A DNA stretch of 64,000 nt from Brienomyrus brachyistius (GCF_023856365.1 NC_064542.1:16158863-16222862), one strand, 5' to 3'; counted from the stretch's first letter, positions 47,750-59,359 are shown. Numbers and translations: made by a program. The notes: a model not told the origin generated them from the sequence alone.

Positions 47750-48300
47750 GAATGAATGAATGAATGAATATTGCATTTATACTGTGCTCTTCAAGACACC
47801 CAAAGCACTTTAACAGTGGTGATGGTCTCCATTGCCTCTGCAGCACCCACTTGGATGAGGGGCAGCAGCCATTCTACACAGTAGCTAAGGTGAATCCTCC
47901 CCTGCCCCTTCACCACCAGTTAGATATAGGGAATGATTAGGAGGGCAGATTTGATAGGGCCACAGTGGGCTATTTTAGCCAGGACATCGGGGTACCATCC
48001 CTCCTCTTTTAAAAGATGCCCATCAATATTTTATGCCCTCAGAAAATCAGGACCTCAGTTTTATATCTCATTCAAAGCACCATTTGTACTGCACAGTGTC
48101 CCCGTCACTGCACTGGGGCGTTGGGACCCACACCGAGCACAGAACAGGCTAACCTGCTGGCCACACCAACACTTCTTCCAGCAGGAACCCAACTTTCCTA
48201 ATTAATCTCCCATCCAAGTACTGGCCAGGCCCAAACCTCCCTAGCTTAAGGTGGATTACCTAGCCTGAACTGCAGGTGGTATCGCTGCTGACACCTAACA
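47750..48300 (-). mobile_element. 5S rRNA-derived SINE, full length
   Basis: Read on the minus strand, the head from 48300 contains GCGATACCACCTGCAGTTCAGGC, then ACCTTAAGCTAGGGAGG, then CCAGTACTTGGATGGGAGA (around 48206-48224). These correspond to the 5S rRNA start, internal promoter box A and box C. The body includes CTGCTGGAAGAAGTGTTGGTGTGGC, and near the 3' end TTAAAGTGCTTTGGGTGTCTTGAAGAGCACAGTATAAATGCA, an L2-type tail region. It ends with (ATTC)5 at 47750-47769. Identical GGAACT hexamers flank it (47744-47749 and 48301-48306). The class is the 5S-derived SINE widespread in fish. It was transcribed by RNA polymerase III and mobilised by a LINE. Confidence 0.9.
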
Positions 48301-48306
48301 GGAACT

Positions 48307-51300
48307 AGACAGATATGAGTAACTGTAATCTGGATCATGTGAATGAGTGATTGAGGGGGACAAAGACGTGATGTGCTTCTTTATTGATGCGTCTGCAGGG
48401 AGACAAACAAGGCCAGCCCACTGTTTCTGTGGGGGAGGCATGCTCAACTTTCCCCTCAAAGTAGCCTGCTAGTGCTGGCACCTTTAAAGGGTGCCACATG
48501 GACACTGCATATTATTAAAGACTTGGATCTATAATAAAGACCACAGGTTGCCCTTTTTTTGGTGAAGATTGGTGCAAATAATACGAGGAAATTCTCGAGA
48601 CATATTGCCAGTTAAGTTCCACTGTCTGCTTTTATAGGCGGAGGACAAGTGGGTTTGAAAATATCTTTCTCTCCCCTGACATTCACCTTTATAGCAGCAG
48701 GTACATCAGCATGTCCACTACTATTTCTGTCACGCTGGGAGGGAGGGCAGGGGTGAGAATGTGCTGTCTATTCATAACCAGAAAGAATGGGGAGCCTCAG
48801 CTTTTTTCCTTTCCTGCACCGCGCTGCCCGATCTCATGTATTGTGTGCCTATTTAGCCAGTCACTTGACAGGCACCTCCATCAGATGCTGACTCTCACCT
48901 CCGAGTAGCTGGGAACCCGACAGACATTTAAGTGCCTTTCGTTGGACGATGCTGCCGCCTCTCCTTGTTTGAGCCAGCGCTCACCCAGCCACAAGTGCAG
49001 AGCTGCCAAGCTGGACAGCGATGTGGGGAAGGGGCTGAAATGTGAGGGACGTCTCCAGCCCCGGATGGCCTTGGAGAGCACCGGGGGGAAGGACGTGGAA
49101 TTAGAAAGCTTTTGTCTTTTTGGGGTGTAAGATGAATGACATCCTACTCGCCCCGTTGTCTCTGTTTCCATGGTTAATTCGAGTGCTTCTCCATGGGGAG
49201 CAACGGTGAGGAGATTAGTCCAGCATGGGGTGCTGCTATGATAGATGCTGTATCCCCTCCTCTTGTCCATCAGAGGCACGAGGCCCAGTGTGTCTGCGGA
49301 AGGCAGTGGCTCCACGCTACGGTCCAAGAGGCACCTCAGTCTTTGGGGCATGACCCAGCCTCACCACCTCCACCCCCCAGCCTTGTGCTGCTGGCGGTTT
49401 TGTTCCCAGGCCATCATAGAAAAGAGGCCCACTGAAATATTCATGCGAACGCATGATCAATCAGCGCGTCCTGGACCTTGTTGCCGGCATGACTTAAATC
49501 ATCCTGTTGAACCACGAAAATACGACTCCAAGCTGTGTAATTAGCACAATGTCTTGCTCGACAGAGAGAGGGGGTGGTGTTGGAGGGTGCAATTCGAAAG
49601 ACAAAAAGCAGCAAAAAATAGAACGGCTCACTTGCTTTGAGCGTCCGGAAATACACAGACATACAAACAGAAGCAGTGTCTTGCGGAGTTAACTGTGATC
49701 GGAGCTGTCTGCAAAACCAAAAAAAACAACTGAAGTTTAAAATCAAACAGCGCAATTTTTAGTAGAACAGGTGGCATTTATGCGGGACATGTTTCTGACT
49801 CCTTATTAAGGGCACGAAACATGTAGGTGTAAATGTATCACTTGACAGAAAAAAGAACATTGAGTCAGACTTCCCATCGGCTGCACTCTCCTCCCCACAC
49901 CGGAGTCACAGCTCCGACTTCTGGGAGAAGTGCGTTTGCAGATGGAGCCCCTGTAAGGGCCGGTCGATCTCCCTGCCTTGGTACCAGCGTGGGGAAATTG
50001 ATGACAGAGGTTTGTGTTTTGCTAGCTCTGCTTTACCACATGCCGGCCTGCTGTATCAGGTCTTGCCGGCAAGGTTGAGCCTAAGCGTTTCCGGCCAATC
50101 TGCAGGACAGGTGACTATAAGCGATGCGTGAGAGATGAGGGGTAGGGGTGAGGGGGTGGGGCGCACGCTGGCTGTCCACACGTCAGGCAGCCGCTATAAA
50201 TAGCGATCAGGTCTGTGTGCCAGCTGATGAGGTGGTTGGGGACAGTGCCGCCCCTGGCAGGTCTTGGTCCTCCAGTCCTATCTGTGCATCATTAACAAGC
50301 TCAGGCTGAGCGACAGAGATCTTTTTCAAGCACATGAGCTTGGTACATGTGTGTAGGGGTGGGTGTGGGTGCGAGGTACCTGCCTGGTCCAATCACAGGC
50401 ACTGTGACATCATGCTGCTCACCCGCTGGAAACCAGTGTGCTGTCCCTTGAGCGCAGAAGGGCTCCTGCTCGGACATGGCGATGCCGCCTGGGATGTGGC
50501 CCGTTTGCTTTATGAGTGTGGGAGGGTGTGCATGTGTAGGGGGAGAGAGGACGGTAATGGGATAATAGAAGGACTTGGGGTTGGGTGGGATTTATGTGAG
50601 CATGCCGGCCTCTTCTCCTGTTAATCTCTTCTCACTTTTGTTCTTTTATTTCTTTGGATGAACCACCGTCTACTGAACAGGGAGTGAATACCCCCCCCCT
50701 TTTTTTTTGTGAGTACTAGGTGTGATATATCTCACATGCACTCAGCTTGAGTCTCAGGACTTACCACCATGTCGACCAGCCCCGGCAGTTCCTGTGCTGC
50801 TACATAAATCCATTTCCATTTTTTCTGAAGGAGAACATTTTTAAAAACCTCTGCTCACAGGAATGACTTTTTTCTCCTTATTTATGCTTTTTTCATTTTT
50901 TTTTTTTTTTTGTAATTGTTTCACATCAATGCATGAATTACTCCTGGAAATCTAAAGATCCTCTTTACATAGGCGAGCTTTCTGTCAGGCTGCTCCGGCG
51001 GGCCGTGCTCTGGACGCTTGGCGGTGGCTTTCCCCGACACACTTCTGATTATCCGGGCTGAACTGCCTAATCACGCAGCAGAAGGGTCGGCTTGTAAACT
51101 TTAAATGCAGCTCCAGGCCCTCTTAATCCCCACGCATTAATGTAGCCCGACTCGTGGGCCAAAAGGCGTGCCACACGATGCTCGGGCAGCCTGGAGCTAC
51201 ACCCCAGTGACCCGTAGAGTCACTTGCAGCTGGAATCCATGGAAATTCAATGGGGATGGAAGCTGCTTTGGGAAATTTCATGTTTTAAGAATCATATGTA

Positions 51301-51510
51301 ACTTTTTTTCCCATCTATTTACTTTGCATTTTTCTTTTCTTCTTTTTTTCCCTTGTACTCTTGGACATTTATCAATGTAAGCCATATTAGATTTGAATGT
51401 TTTAAAATTTTAATTTCCTTTTTAACATAGGACATTTAATAATGCCAGGAAGCAAAGTGGCATTATAAAAATGGGAGATAACTTTTCATGCTGCCCTTCA
51501 GGACAGGGGC
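48307..51510. other. No recognised gene
   Basis: Unique-looking sequence. Short frames overlap on both strands (up to 156 codons on the minus strand at 48881-49351) without domain motifs. Poly-C/poly-T tracts lie at 50692-50709 and a T-rich run at 50896-50913. No tRNA or snRNA seen. Confidence 0.45.
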
Positions 51511-52428
51511 TGAGAAACCCGCACTGCCGCCGTAAAGGAGCGCTCCCTCATTACCGGGCTTCAGGCTGAGAGGCCTGCATTGCCGCTGTACAGGAGCGCT
51601 CCCTCATTACCGGGCCTCAGGCTGAGAGGCCTGCACTGCCTCCGTAAAGGAGCGCTCCCTCATTACCGGGCCTCAGGCTGAGAGGCCTGCACTGCCGCCG
51701 TACAGGAGCGCTCCCTCATTACCGGGCCTCAGGCTGAGAGGCCTGCACTGCCGCCGTACAGGAGCGCTCCCTCATTACCGGGCTGAGAGGCCCGCACTGC
51801 CGCCGTACAGGAGCGCTCCCTCATTACCGGGCTGAGAGGCCTGCATTGCCGCTGTACAGGAGTGCTCACTCATTCCTGGGCCTCGGGCTGAGAGGCCTGC
51901 ACTGCCGCCGTAAAGGAGCGCTCCCTCATTACCGGGCCTCAGGCTGAGAGGCCCGCACTGCCGCCGTAAAGGAGCGCTCCCTCATTACCGGGCCTCAGGC
52001 TGAGAGGCCTGCACTGCCGCCGTAAAGGAGCGCTCCCTCATTACCGGGCCTCAGGCTGAGAGGCCTGCACTGCCGCCGTAAAGGAGCGCTCCCTCATTAC
52101 CGGGCCTCAGGCTGAGAGGCCTGCACTGCCGCCGTAAAGGAGCGCTCCCTCATTACCGGGCCTCAGGCTGAGAGGCCTGCACTGCCGCCGTAAAGGAGCG
52201 CTCCCTCATTACCGGGCCTCAGGCTGAGAGGCCTGCACTGCCGCCGTAAAGGAGCGCTCCCTCATTACCGGGCCTCAGGCTGAGAGGCCCGCACTGCCGC
52301 CGTACAGGAGCGCTCCCTCATTACCGGGCTGAGAGGCCCGCACTGCCGCCGTACAGGAGCGCTCCCTCATTACCGGGCTGAGAGGCCCGCACTGCCGCCG
52401 TACAGGAGTCCTCACTCATTCCTGGGCC
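51511..52428. repeat. Minisatellite, 56-bp GC-rich unit, about 16 copies
   Basis: Unit: CCGGGCCTCAGGCTGAGAGG, CCTGCACTGCCGCCGTAAAG, GAGCGCTCCCTCATTA. Each unit contains a perfect 10-bp palindrome GGAGCGCTCC and a small hairpin GGCCT-CAGGCTGAG-AGGCC. A 49-bp short form lacking CCTCAGG occurs in pairs near 51778-51840 and again near 52320-52400, together with the CTCACTCATTCCTGGGCCTC variant. The array therefore contains a duplicated block. The middle copies (51920-52270) are almost identical. Confidence 0.97.
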
Positions 52429-53702
52429 TCAGCCAGCCCCAACATCCTTTCAATGTGTATTAATGATCTGCCGTAGAACTTCAAACGACCAACCTTATCT
52501 GTTTATTCAACGGTCATCCCTTTACCTTTCATTATAATCTCTACTTGTTTTAAACTTGTTTGCAATTAGCAGGCCGGGCCGGGTGGGGCTAGTGCAGAGA
52601 GGGGCTAAGCGCTAGCACCTTGCTGTAGCTAGTGGCTGCCGTCACTACTGTGAATTTTGACTCAATGTTGCTTTTGTAATGTATTATAATGAATCTCCCT
52701 CAATTCTGAGGTAGTTTGAAATATTTCAGGGCGCCCAGAGAGCACCAGTAGGGATTAGCAGTGCCTAGTGTGGTGTAAACAGCCTCCACCTGCTCTGTGA
52801 GCATGTACTATGCTTAACGTCATTACTTTGGCAAAGATTAACGAGGCAGATGTGGGTCAATATGCATGGGCAAACCGGAACAGTTTTTGTGTGTCCCAAC
52901 ACAGTCCTGATTAAAGACCATTGTAATGAAAGGGCGATGCATGATAAACCAAGTGTACTGTGAACGTTTCTGCTGGATGGTGATTATCTTAATGCTATTA
53001 ATGTGAAATATTTGTTTGTTTATCATAACAAGCTGTTTCAAAACAGACAACCTAATACGGAGAAAGGGAATGATTCTGTCCACAGTAATGACTGTCAATC
53101 TGACCGTTGATTAGAGTATTGTTGAGTACTGCTTTTAAATCTCTGTATTTATATAAACAAGAAACTAGCCTTTGTTAAGGTGGTGGCATAAGAGGGACCA
53201 TAATTCATTCAACCATATCTTTAGTCAATGACAGAGAAGGGGCACCCAAGAGCCAACCAGCTTTCAGGGTCCTCTGCCTTCTTTACTGTGACTGTCAGCT
53301 GGGGGGAGGGGGGCCTGCTTTCAATCATCCCCCCCCCCGTGACACACAGCCGCGTGTGACTTTGAGGGTGTTCTTAGATGCCTGTCTTCGTTGCTCATCT
53401 CTTATCTACCGCGTGCCAGATAGGGGGAGTCTGTCCTCTGCCTGTCCCGATCTCATCTGAACACGGCCCTGATCGACAGGCTGACAGCGGCTCTCGGCCG
53501 CAGCCCGAAATCAGAAACATGAGGTTGTGGGGAATATCGCACTCCAGGTCTGATAGCGAGGACAAGGTGGATGATGGAGAATGATGTTTCGGGCGGGGGG
53601 AGAGGGGGGTAAGAGTGAAGGTAAAAAGGGGCAGAGAAAGCTAAGCGCTGCATAGGATCAGTAGTGTAATACAAGAGAGGTTTGGGGAAGCATTTGAAGG
53701 CA
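52429..53702. other. No recognised gene; candidate conserved stretch
   Basis: 52440-52580 is AT-rich unique sequence (for example CAACGGTCATCCCTTTACC) of the kind often conserved, but this is untested. A C tract lies at about 53329-53338. No coding signal. Confidence 0.4.
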
Positions 53703-55850
53703 TGACACTGTTCCCCTGTCTCCCGTACGCTTCCCTGTCTCCCGTACGCTCCCCTGTCCCTCGTACGCTCCCCTGTCCCCCGTACGCTCCCCTGTCCCCC
53801 GTACGCTTCCCTGTGCCCCGTACGTTCCCCTGTGCCTCGTACGTTCCCCTGTCCCCCGTACGCTTCCCTGTGCCCCGTACGTTCCCCTGTCCCCCGTACG
53901 CTCCCCTGTCCCCCGTACGCTTCCCTGTGCCCCGTACGTTCCCCTGTCCCCCGTACGTTCCCCTGTCCCCCGTACGCTCCCCTGTCCCCCGTACGCTTCC
54001 CTGTGCCCCGTACGTTCCCCTGTCCCCCGTACGCTTCCCTGTGCCCCGTACGTTCCCCTGTCCCCCGTACGCTCCCCTGTCCCCCGTACGCTCCCCTGTC
54101 CCCCGTACGCTTCCCTGTGCCCCGTACGTTCCCCTGTCCCCCGTACGTTCCCCTGTCCCCCGTACGCTCCCCTGTCCCCCGTACGTTCCCCTGTCCCCCG
54201 TACGCTTCCCTGTGCCCCGTACGCTCCCCTGTCCCCCGTACGCTCCCCTGTCCCCCGTACGCTTCCCTGTGCCCCGTACGTTCCCCTGTCCCCCGTACGC
54301 TCCCCTGTCCCCCGTACGCTTCCCTGTGCCCCGTACGTTCCCCTGTGCCTCGTACGTTCCCCTGTCCCCCGTACGTTCCCCTGTGCCTCGTACGTTCCCC
54401 TGTCCCCTGTGCGCTCCCCTGTCCCCCGTACGCTCCCCTGTCCCCCGTACGCTTCCCTGTGCCCCGTACGTTCCCCTGTCCCCCGTACGTTCCCCTGTCC
54501 CCCGTACGCTCCCCTGTCCCCCGTACGTTCCCCTGTCCCCCGTACGCTTCCCTGTGCCCCGTACGCTCCCCTGTCCCCCGTACGCTCCCCTGTCCCCCGT
54601 ACGCTTCCCTGTGCCTCGTACGTTCCCCTGTCCCCCGTACGCTTCCCTGTGCCCCGTACGTTCCCCTGTCCCCCGTACGCTCCCCTGTCCCCCGTACGTT
54701 CCCCTGTCCCCCGTACGCTCCCCTGTGCCCCGTACGCTTCCCTGTGCCCCGTACGCTCCCCTGTCCCCCGTACGCTTCCCTGTGCCCCGTACGCTTCCCT
54801 GTGCCCCGTACGCTCCCCTGTGCCTCGTACGTTCCCCTGTCCCCCGTACGCTTCCCTGTGCCCCGTACGTTCCCCTGTGCCTCGTACGTTCCCCTGTCCC
54901 CCGTACGTTCCCCTGTGCCTCGTACGTTCCCCTGTCCCCTGTGCGCTCCCCTGTCCCCCGTACGCTCCCCTGTCCCCCGTACGCTCCCCTGTCCCCCGTA
55001 CGCTTCCCTGTGCCCCGTACGTTCCCCTGTGCCTCGTACGTTCCCCTGTCCCCCGTACGTTCCCCTGTGCCTCGTACGTTCCCCTGTCCCCTGTGCGCTC
55101 CCCTGTCCCCCGTACGCTCCCCTGTCCCCCGTACGCTTCCCTGTCCCCGGTACGCTCTCCTGTCCTTCATATGTTTCCCTGTCTCCTATACGTTCCCCTT
55201 GTCCCCGTACATTCCCATGTCCCCCATACGCTCCCCTGTGCCCCGTACGCTCCCCTGTCCGCCGTACGCTCTCCTGTCCTCCATATGTTTCCCTGTCCCC
55301 TATACGTTCCTCTTGTCCCCGTACATTCTCATGTCCTCCATACGGTCCGCTGGTACTCATACGTGCTCCCCTGTCCCCGGTACGTTCCCCTGTGCCTCGT
55401 ACGTTCCCCTGTCTCCCGTACGCTCCCCTGTGCGCTCCCCTGTCCCTCGTACGCTCCCCTGTCCCCCGTACGCTCCCCTGTCCGCCGTACGCTCTCCTGT
55501 CCTCCACATGTTTCCCTGTCCCCTATACGTTCCTCTTGTCCCCGTACATTCTCATGTCCTCCATACGGTCCGCTGGTACTCATACGTGCTCCCCTGTCCC
55601 CGGTACGTTCCCCTAGTCCCCTTACGTTCCCCTGTCCTCCATATATTCCCCTGTCCATACACTCCCCTTGTCCCTGTATGTTCCGCTGTCCTCCATACGT
55701 TCCCTTGTTCCCCATATATTTCCCTGTCCTGTGTACACTCCCCTGTCCCCCCTATGTTCCTCTGTCCCCATACGTTCTCCTTTCCGCTGTACACTCTCCT
55801 GGTCCCCATTCCTCTGTCCTCTGTACGCTCCCCTTTCTTATACACAAATG
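53703..55850. repeat. Large minisatellite, 19-bp CGTACG unit, about 110 copies
   Basis: Monomer: CGTACGCTCCCCTGTCCCC, with variants CGTACGTTCCCCTGT, TTCCCTGTGCC and GTGCCTC. The period is exactly 19 over long stretches. Higher-order repeats exist: the GTGCGC variant occurs at 54409, 54941 and 55093 (spacings 28 and 8 monomers) within otherwise matching blocks. A block at 55281 recurs at 55504 (223-bp offset). Monomers decay from about 55150 onward. No stop codon occurs in the standard monomer in any of six frames, so frames of up to 722 codons (plus) and 684 codons (minus) run through it, reading a 19-residue repeat. These are not genes. The minus strand carries G5-ACA-G4-AGCGTAC and can satisfy the G-quadruplex pattern. 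Confidence 0.98.
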
Positions 55851-57285
55851 CCACTAGGCTCCAACACTGATGAAAGGATCATAAGAAAGACCAGCAGTGC
55901 AGGACCTCACCCACAACTGGCTTGGCGAGCTGGCGTCTCTTTGGCTGTTATGAGACCAGGTGCATTCCTTTAGCACAGTGAAAGACTGAGGGCCTGTCCT
56001 ACCTAGATGGATCTCAATACATATTAATGCATCAGGTAGCAGTCAGGGAGCTCCGAGTCACCACTACCTATGTCTGTCAGACATACTCGTCACTCCAACA
56101 GAGGATGGATGTCGGTAGCTAACCTGCATGGCATCATGTAGGGAGAGAGTGAAGCTGCTTCAGTCATGAGGGGTACAGTGGAGGAATAAGGGTGATGGGG
56201 AAACCTAGATCTTGCGTCTGAAAAGGGATAATCTGACTCACACGTCAAAATTTGCTTAAATCCCTTCTGGCAGAAGTGGCCACAGCCACATGTCTTCATG
56301 GGGGGGGGCACAGGGGTGAGATGTTATCTTTGAGATTTTTTTTTGGTTGTTTACCACCTTATTTATTAGGTTCTGTGACATGTCATTGGGCAGCCCCAAG
56401 GTCTTGTACACCGATTCCCTATGTAACTGCGTGATGTAATCCCGGTCTTCGCACACCCCCCTGTCATTCTGTTGGGGGCTGTGTTACCTTCAGGTGGTCA
56501 GTCACTGCCATAACTCACGCAATCTTGTTCTCAATTCCAGATTGCTGCTTCTTGCCTGGGGGGCCGCGTGGAGCTCCTCGGTTCCGACACTAACTTGCCT
56601 AAGGAAGAATCCCCAGCAGGAGGCTTTTTTTTGCCCTTGTCTCGAGCCCCCACCCCCCCCCTCCCCCGGGCTGACCAGGGAGCTGTCCGTCACAGGTGAG
56701 TGTGGCCAGTTTGTCTATGTTCATGCTCTGGACTCCCACATGTGGTCACATATCCCGGGGCTGCCTGGTGTCACATGACCATAATGTATTCCACGTACCC
56801 AATCAATTAAAGGATATTCGTCGTCATTATTAAATGCTTATCAGGCGGCGGCACTTGTCGGAATTCCGTTATTAATTGTTGTTGTTGTTACACAACTGAG
56901 GTTGATAATGAATTTGGCTTCATTTCTTGTATGTAATTTATACCCTGTGGTTAAGTGCGTGTAGCTCACCCTCCTGAATCTGCTTATACTGAGTGACGTA
57001 GGGTGACGGGTTGTTGACTCTCTACTCAGTTACCTTCTGCAGCAATGCTCTGGCCTTGAATTGATTAAAGAAATTTATTATAACTTCCATCCTATACTCC
57101 TTTGTTACCCATTTGCAGTGTCCTCAGTGGGGGGGGGGGTTTCTCTGATCAACTCTCTTCTTATTTGAACCGCCTCACCTAACATTCCCAGGTTACCCTA
57201 ATAAGGGTTCGACCAGATTCATCAGAGCAGCCTTTCAGAACAACATTGTGGGCCCCTTGTTTTTCTCCAGCCTGTAGCGCATTGG
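55851..57285. other. No recognised gene
   Basis: Unique-looking sequence. A poly-T/purine transition lies at about 56333-56345, and C tracts near 56651-56669. A (GTT)n short run lies at 56877-56889. 56790-56960 is AT-rich. No domain in the short frames. Confidence 0.45.
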
Positions 57286-57452
57286 CAGAGGTGGAGATTT
57301 CAGGTCCAGAAAGTACAAATCTAGTCCAGGATTTAGTTTCAACCAACCAGTTGAGCACTCTGTGACTTGTGGCTCTTTGTGCTCAATTGGCTGGTTTAAA
57401 CAAAATCCTGGTCTGGATTTATACTTTCTGGACCTGAAATCTCCACTTCTTG
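57286..57452. mobile_element. hAT-type hairpin MITE, 167 bp
   Basis: The arms mirror each other: GTGGAGATTTCAGGTCCAGA at the left and TCTGGACCTGAAATCTCCAC at the right, with matching AAAGTA and AGGATTT blocks inside. The left end is CAGAGGTGG; on the minus strand the right end is CAAGAAGTGG. The loop contains AACCAACCAGTTGAGCAC and GTGCTCAATTGGCTGGTT, also complementary. I recognise it as an abundant fish MITE. The 8-bp flanks do not match, so the duplication has decayed. Confidence 0.8.
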
Positions 57453-58639
57453 CTCTCTTTTTGTGACTAATCTTCCGGTCATGGGTGAGGTCTGATTTAT
57501 CTCCGACTCATCACCCCCCTTAAGCTTTGCTGAGGATCTCCAGCCTCCACAACCCCTGGTGGGGCTCCGCTCTGCACATTCCCTTGGTAGTGCCTGGAAA
57601 CAAGCATCGTAAACATACGGTGGCGACGGCTCCTCTCAAAGTGCGCCCTCCATCCCCGCAACAAGGGGGCAGCCTCCCACTCCTCGGTTGGAGGCCCTCC
57701 TCGCTTCTGCAGAAGGTCCTTCATGCCAGCAGTGGGCGGAGACCTTTGGAGGAATGTTTGCCAACAGAACCGTTTGCCAGTGGAGTCAAACCAACTGAGG
57801 CTCCAATTTTACCCGGCCTACCCACCAATTAAGCTGCTGCGAGACTGTAATTCCGTCTGCTGGGACACCAATAGTAGTAATAATAATAATAATAATAATG
57901 CCGCTTTCCTTGAGCGTGACCCCTCTGGATCCCTGCTGCTCTGCCACACTCCCCATCTGTGTGAGTCACTGCAGCTTCTCCCTGACATACTTGCCTCCGG
58001 CTGATGTAACCTGCACCCCATCCTACGCCCACACCTGAAGATGGTCTGTATTTCATCTCGGTGTCTTGGCTCAACAGCTGATAAAATTCCGTTACTAGAT
58101 GTGCAAAGCGTGGGGCTGGGAAATCTGAGACCACTTGGGGGAGGGGGGGGGGGGGGGGGGCGCACATTGGCCTTGAGACTGCGGGAACAGAATAACTTGG
58201 AGCGGCAGGCTCTCTGACATCTTCGGGGGGTGGGGGATCTCATCAAACTCGGGGAAGCTGGTGAACACCGTCCCCCGGGGAGAGCAGAATGTGGAAGGGT
58301 GTGTTGGGGAAGTGAATCCGCTGAAAGTGCAGGGGAGGTGGGGGGCATCATGGCAGTTTGGAAAGCAGAATCGGTCCCTGAGGCTGGTCTGGCTTTTTGT
58401 GGAATCGCCTGAGAGGGTTTGCATTACAGTGCTCAGGTGTGGTATGTCAGGCAGATGTTGGCACAGTGCTGGCCGGTCCATAGACTCTCCGTTATTAGCG
58501 AAGTGGGGAGAAGAAAGCACTGGATCATGGGGAGACAGAAGGTCGACAGCATAGGTGCCAGTGACCCAGTGCCTGGAATGCATGCAGTTCCCCAATTCCA
58601 AGGGTGCAGCATGTTGTACAAGGTAATGAAGAGAAGGAG
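57453..58639. other. No recognised gene; (AAT)n and G18 tracts
   Basis: An (AAT)n run with two GTA interruptions lies at 57869-57899. A G18 tract lies at 58143-58160. Overlapping frames on both strands (up to 177 codons) cross these low-complexity runs and read poly-N, poly-P or poly-L. None is credible. Confidence 0.5.
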
Positions 58640-59010
58640 ATCAGAAGGTGGTGGGAGAGTAGGAGATGGGGAGGTGGGAGGAGAGGAGCAAATTGGGTGG
58701 CTGGAAGGGAGAAGAATGGATGAGAGAAGTGGGGGAGAGAGGAGCAGATCAGGGGGTGTGGGGGGAGACGCGTGGATTGGGAAGTGGGAGGGAGAGGAGC
58801 AGATTGGGTGGCTGGAGGGGAGAGGAATGCGTCGGGTTGGGGGAGAGGAGCTGAATGGGAAGTGGGGGAGGGGAGCGGATCGGGGGTGAGGGGAAGGAGT
58901 CGTGGTTCAGGAGTTGTCGAATTATAGAAGCAGATCGGTGGGGGTGGGAGAAGAGCAGTGAATCAGGGGTGGAGGGACAGGAACAACCTGGGGGGGGGGG
59001 GGGGACCGTG
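58640..59010. repeat. Purine-rich imperfect repeat, about 111-bp offset
   Basis: GAGGAGCA(A/G)ATTGGGTGGC with following GGAGGGGAGAGGAATG occurs at 58683 and again at 58794. Shorter GGGAGAGGAGC(A/G)GAT units recur in between and beyond. The plus strand is nearly pure purine with many G runs, ending with G15 at 58990-59004. Frames through it are compositional. Confidence 0.75.
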
Positions 59011-59359
59011 GACTGGGACAATCGGCAAGGCGATGATAAATGGAGGGGGTGTTCAGCAGTCACTGGGGATATCAGTCAATGTGAGGGTGTCCCATGACAT
59101 TGGGGTCAGAGGTGGAGGGATCTGCTATGTGGTCGCTACTCTTACCATCATTCGATCTGCATACAGGGGAATCGCATGTAAAAGGACACGGCCACCTGTC
59201 TGCCTCCCTGGGGAAAAGTGTGTATGCAGGATGACGACTGAGAAAGATGCACAGCCAGAGGAGTTGGTCTCCTGCAGGTGACAGAAAACCTCTTTTGACA
59301 CCTCCTCCTTCTCCTCCTTGAAACCCTCTTGCATGTCCCCTCTCATGATCATATAGATG

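Noticed and set aside
48206..48290. Functional 5S rRNA gene
   Set aside because: Internal promoter boxes are 5S-like, but the rest diverges and continues into a SINE body with an (ATTC)n tail and a target-site duplication.
51511..52428. CRISPR-like array of direct repeats
   Set aside because: Units are contiguous near-identical monomers with no unique spacers, and the DNA is vertebrate-like; it is a minisatellite.
53453..55870. Very long frames (684 to 722 codons, both strands) as repeat-protein genes
   Set aside because: They are confined to a 19-bp tandem array whose monomer lacks stops in all six frames. Open reading on both strands at once and no start, splice or domain context argue against coding.
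57818..58351. 177-codon minus-strand frame with proline and leucine runs
   Set aside because: It crosses the (AAT)n and G18 tracts, which generate the runs; overlapping frames on the plus strand are equally open.
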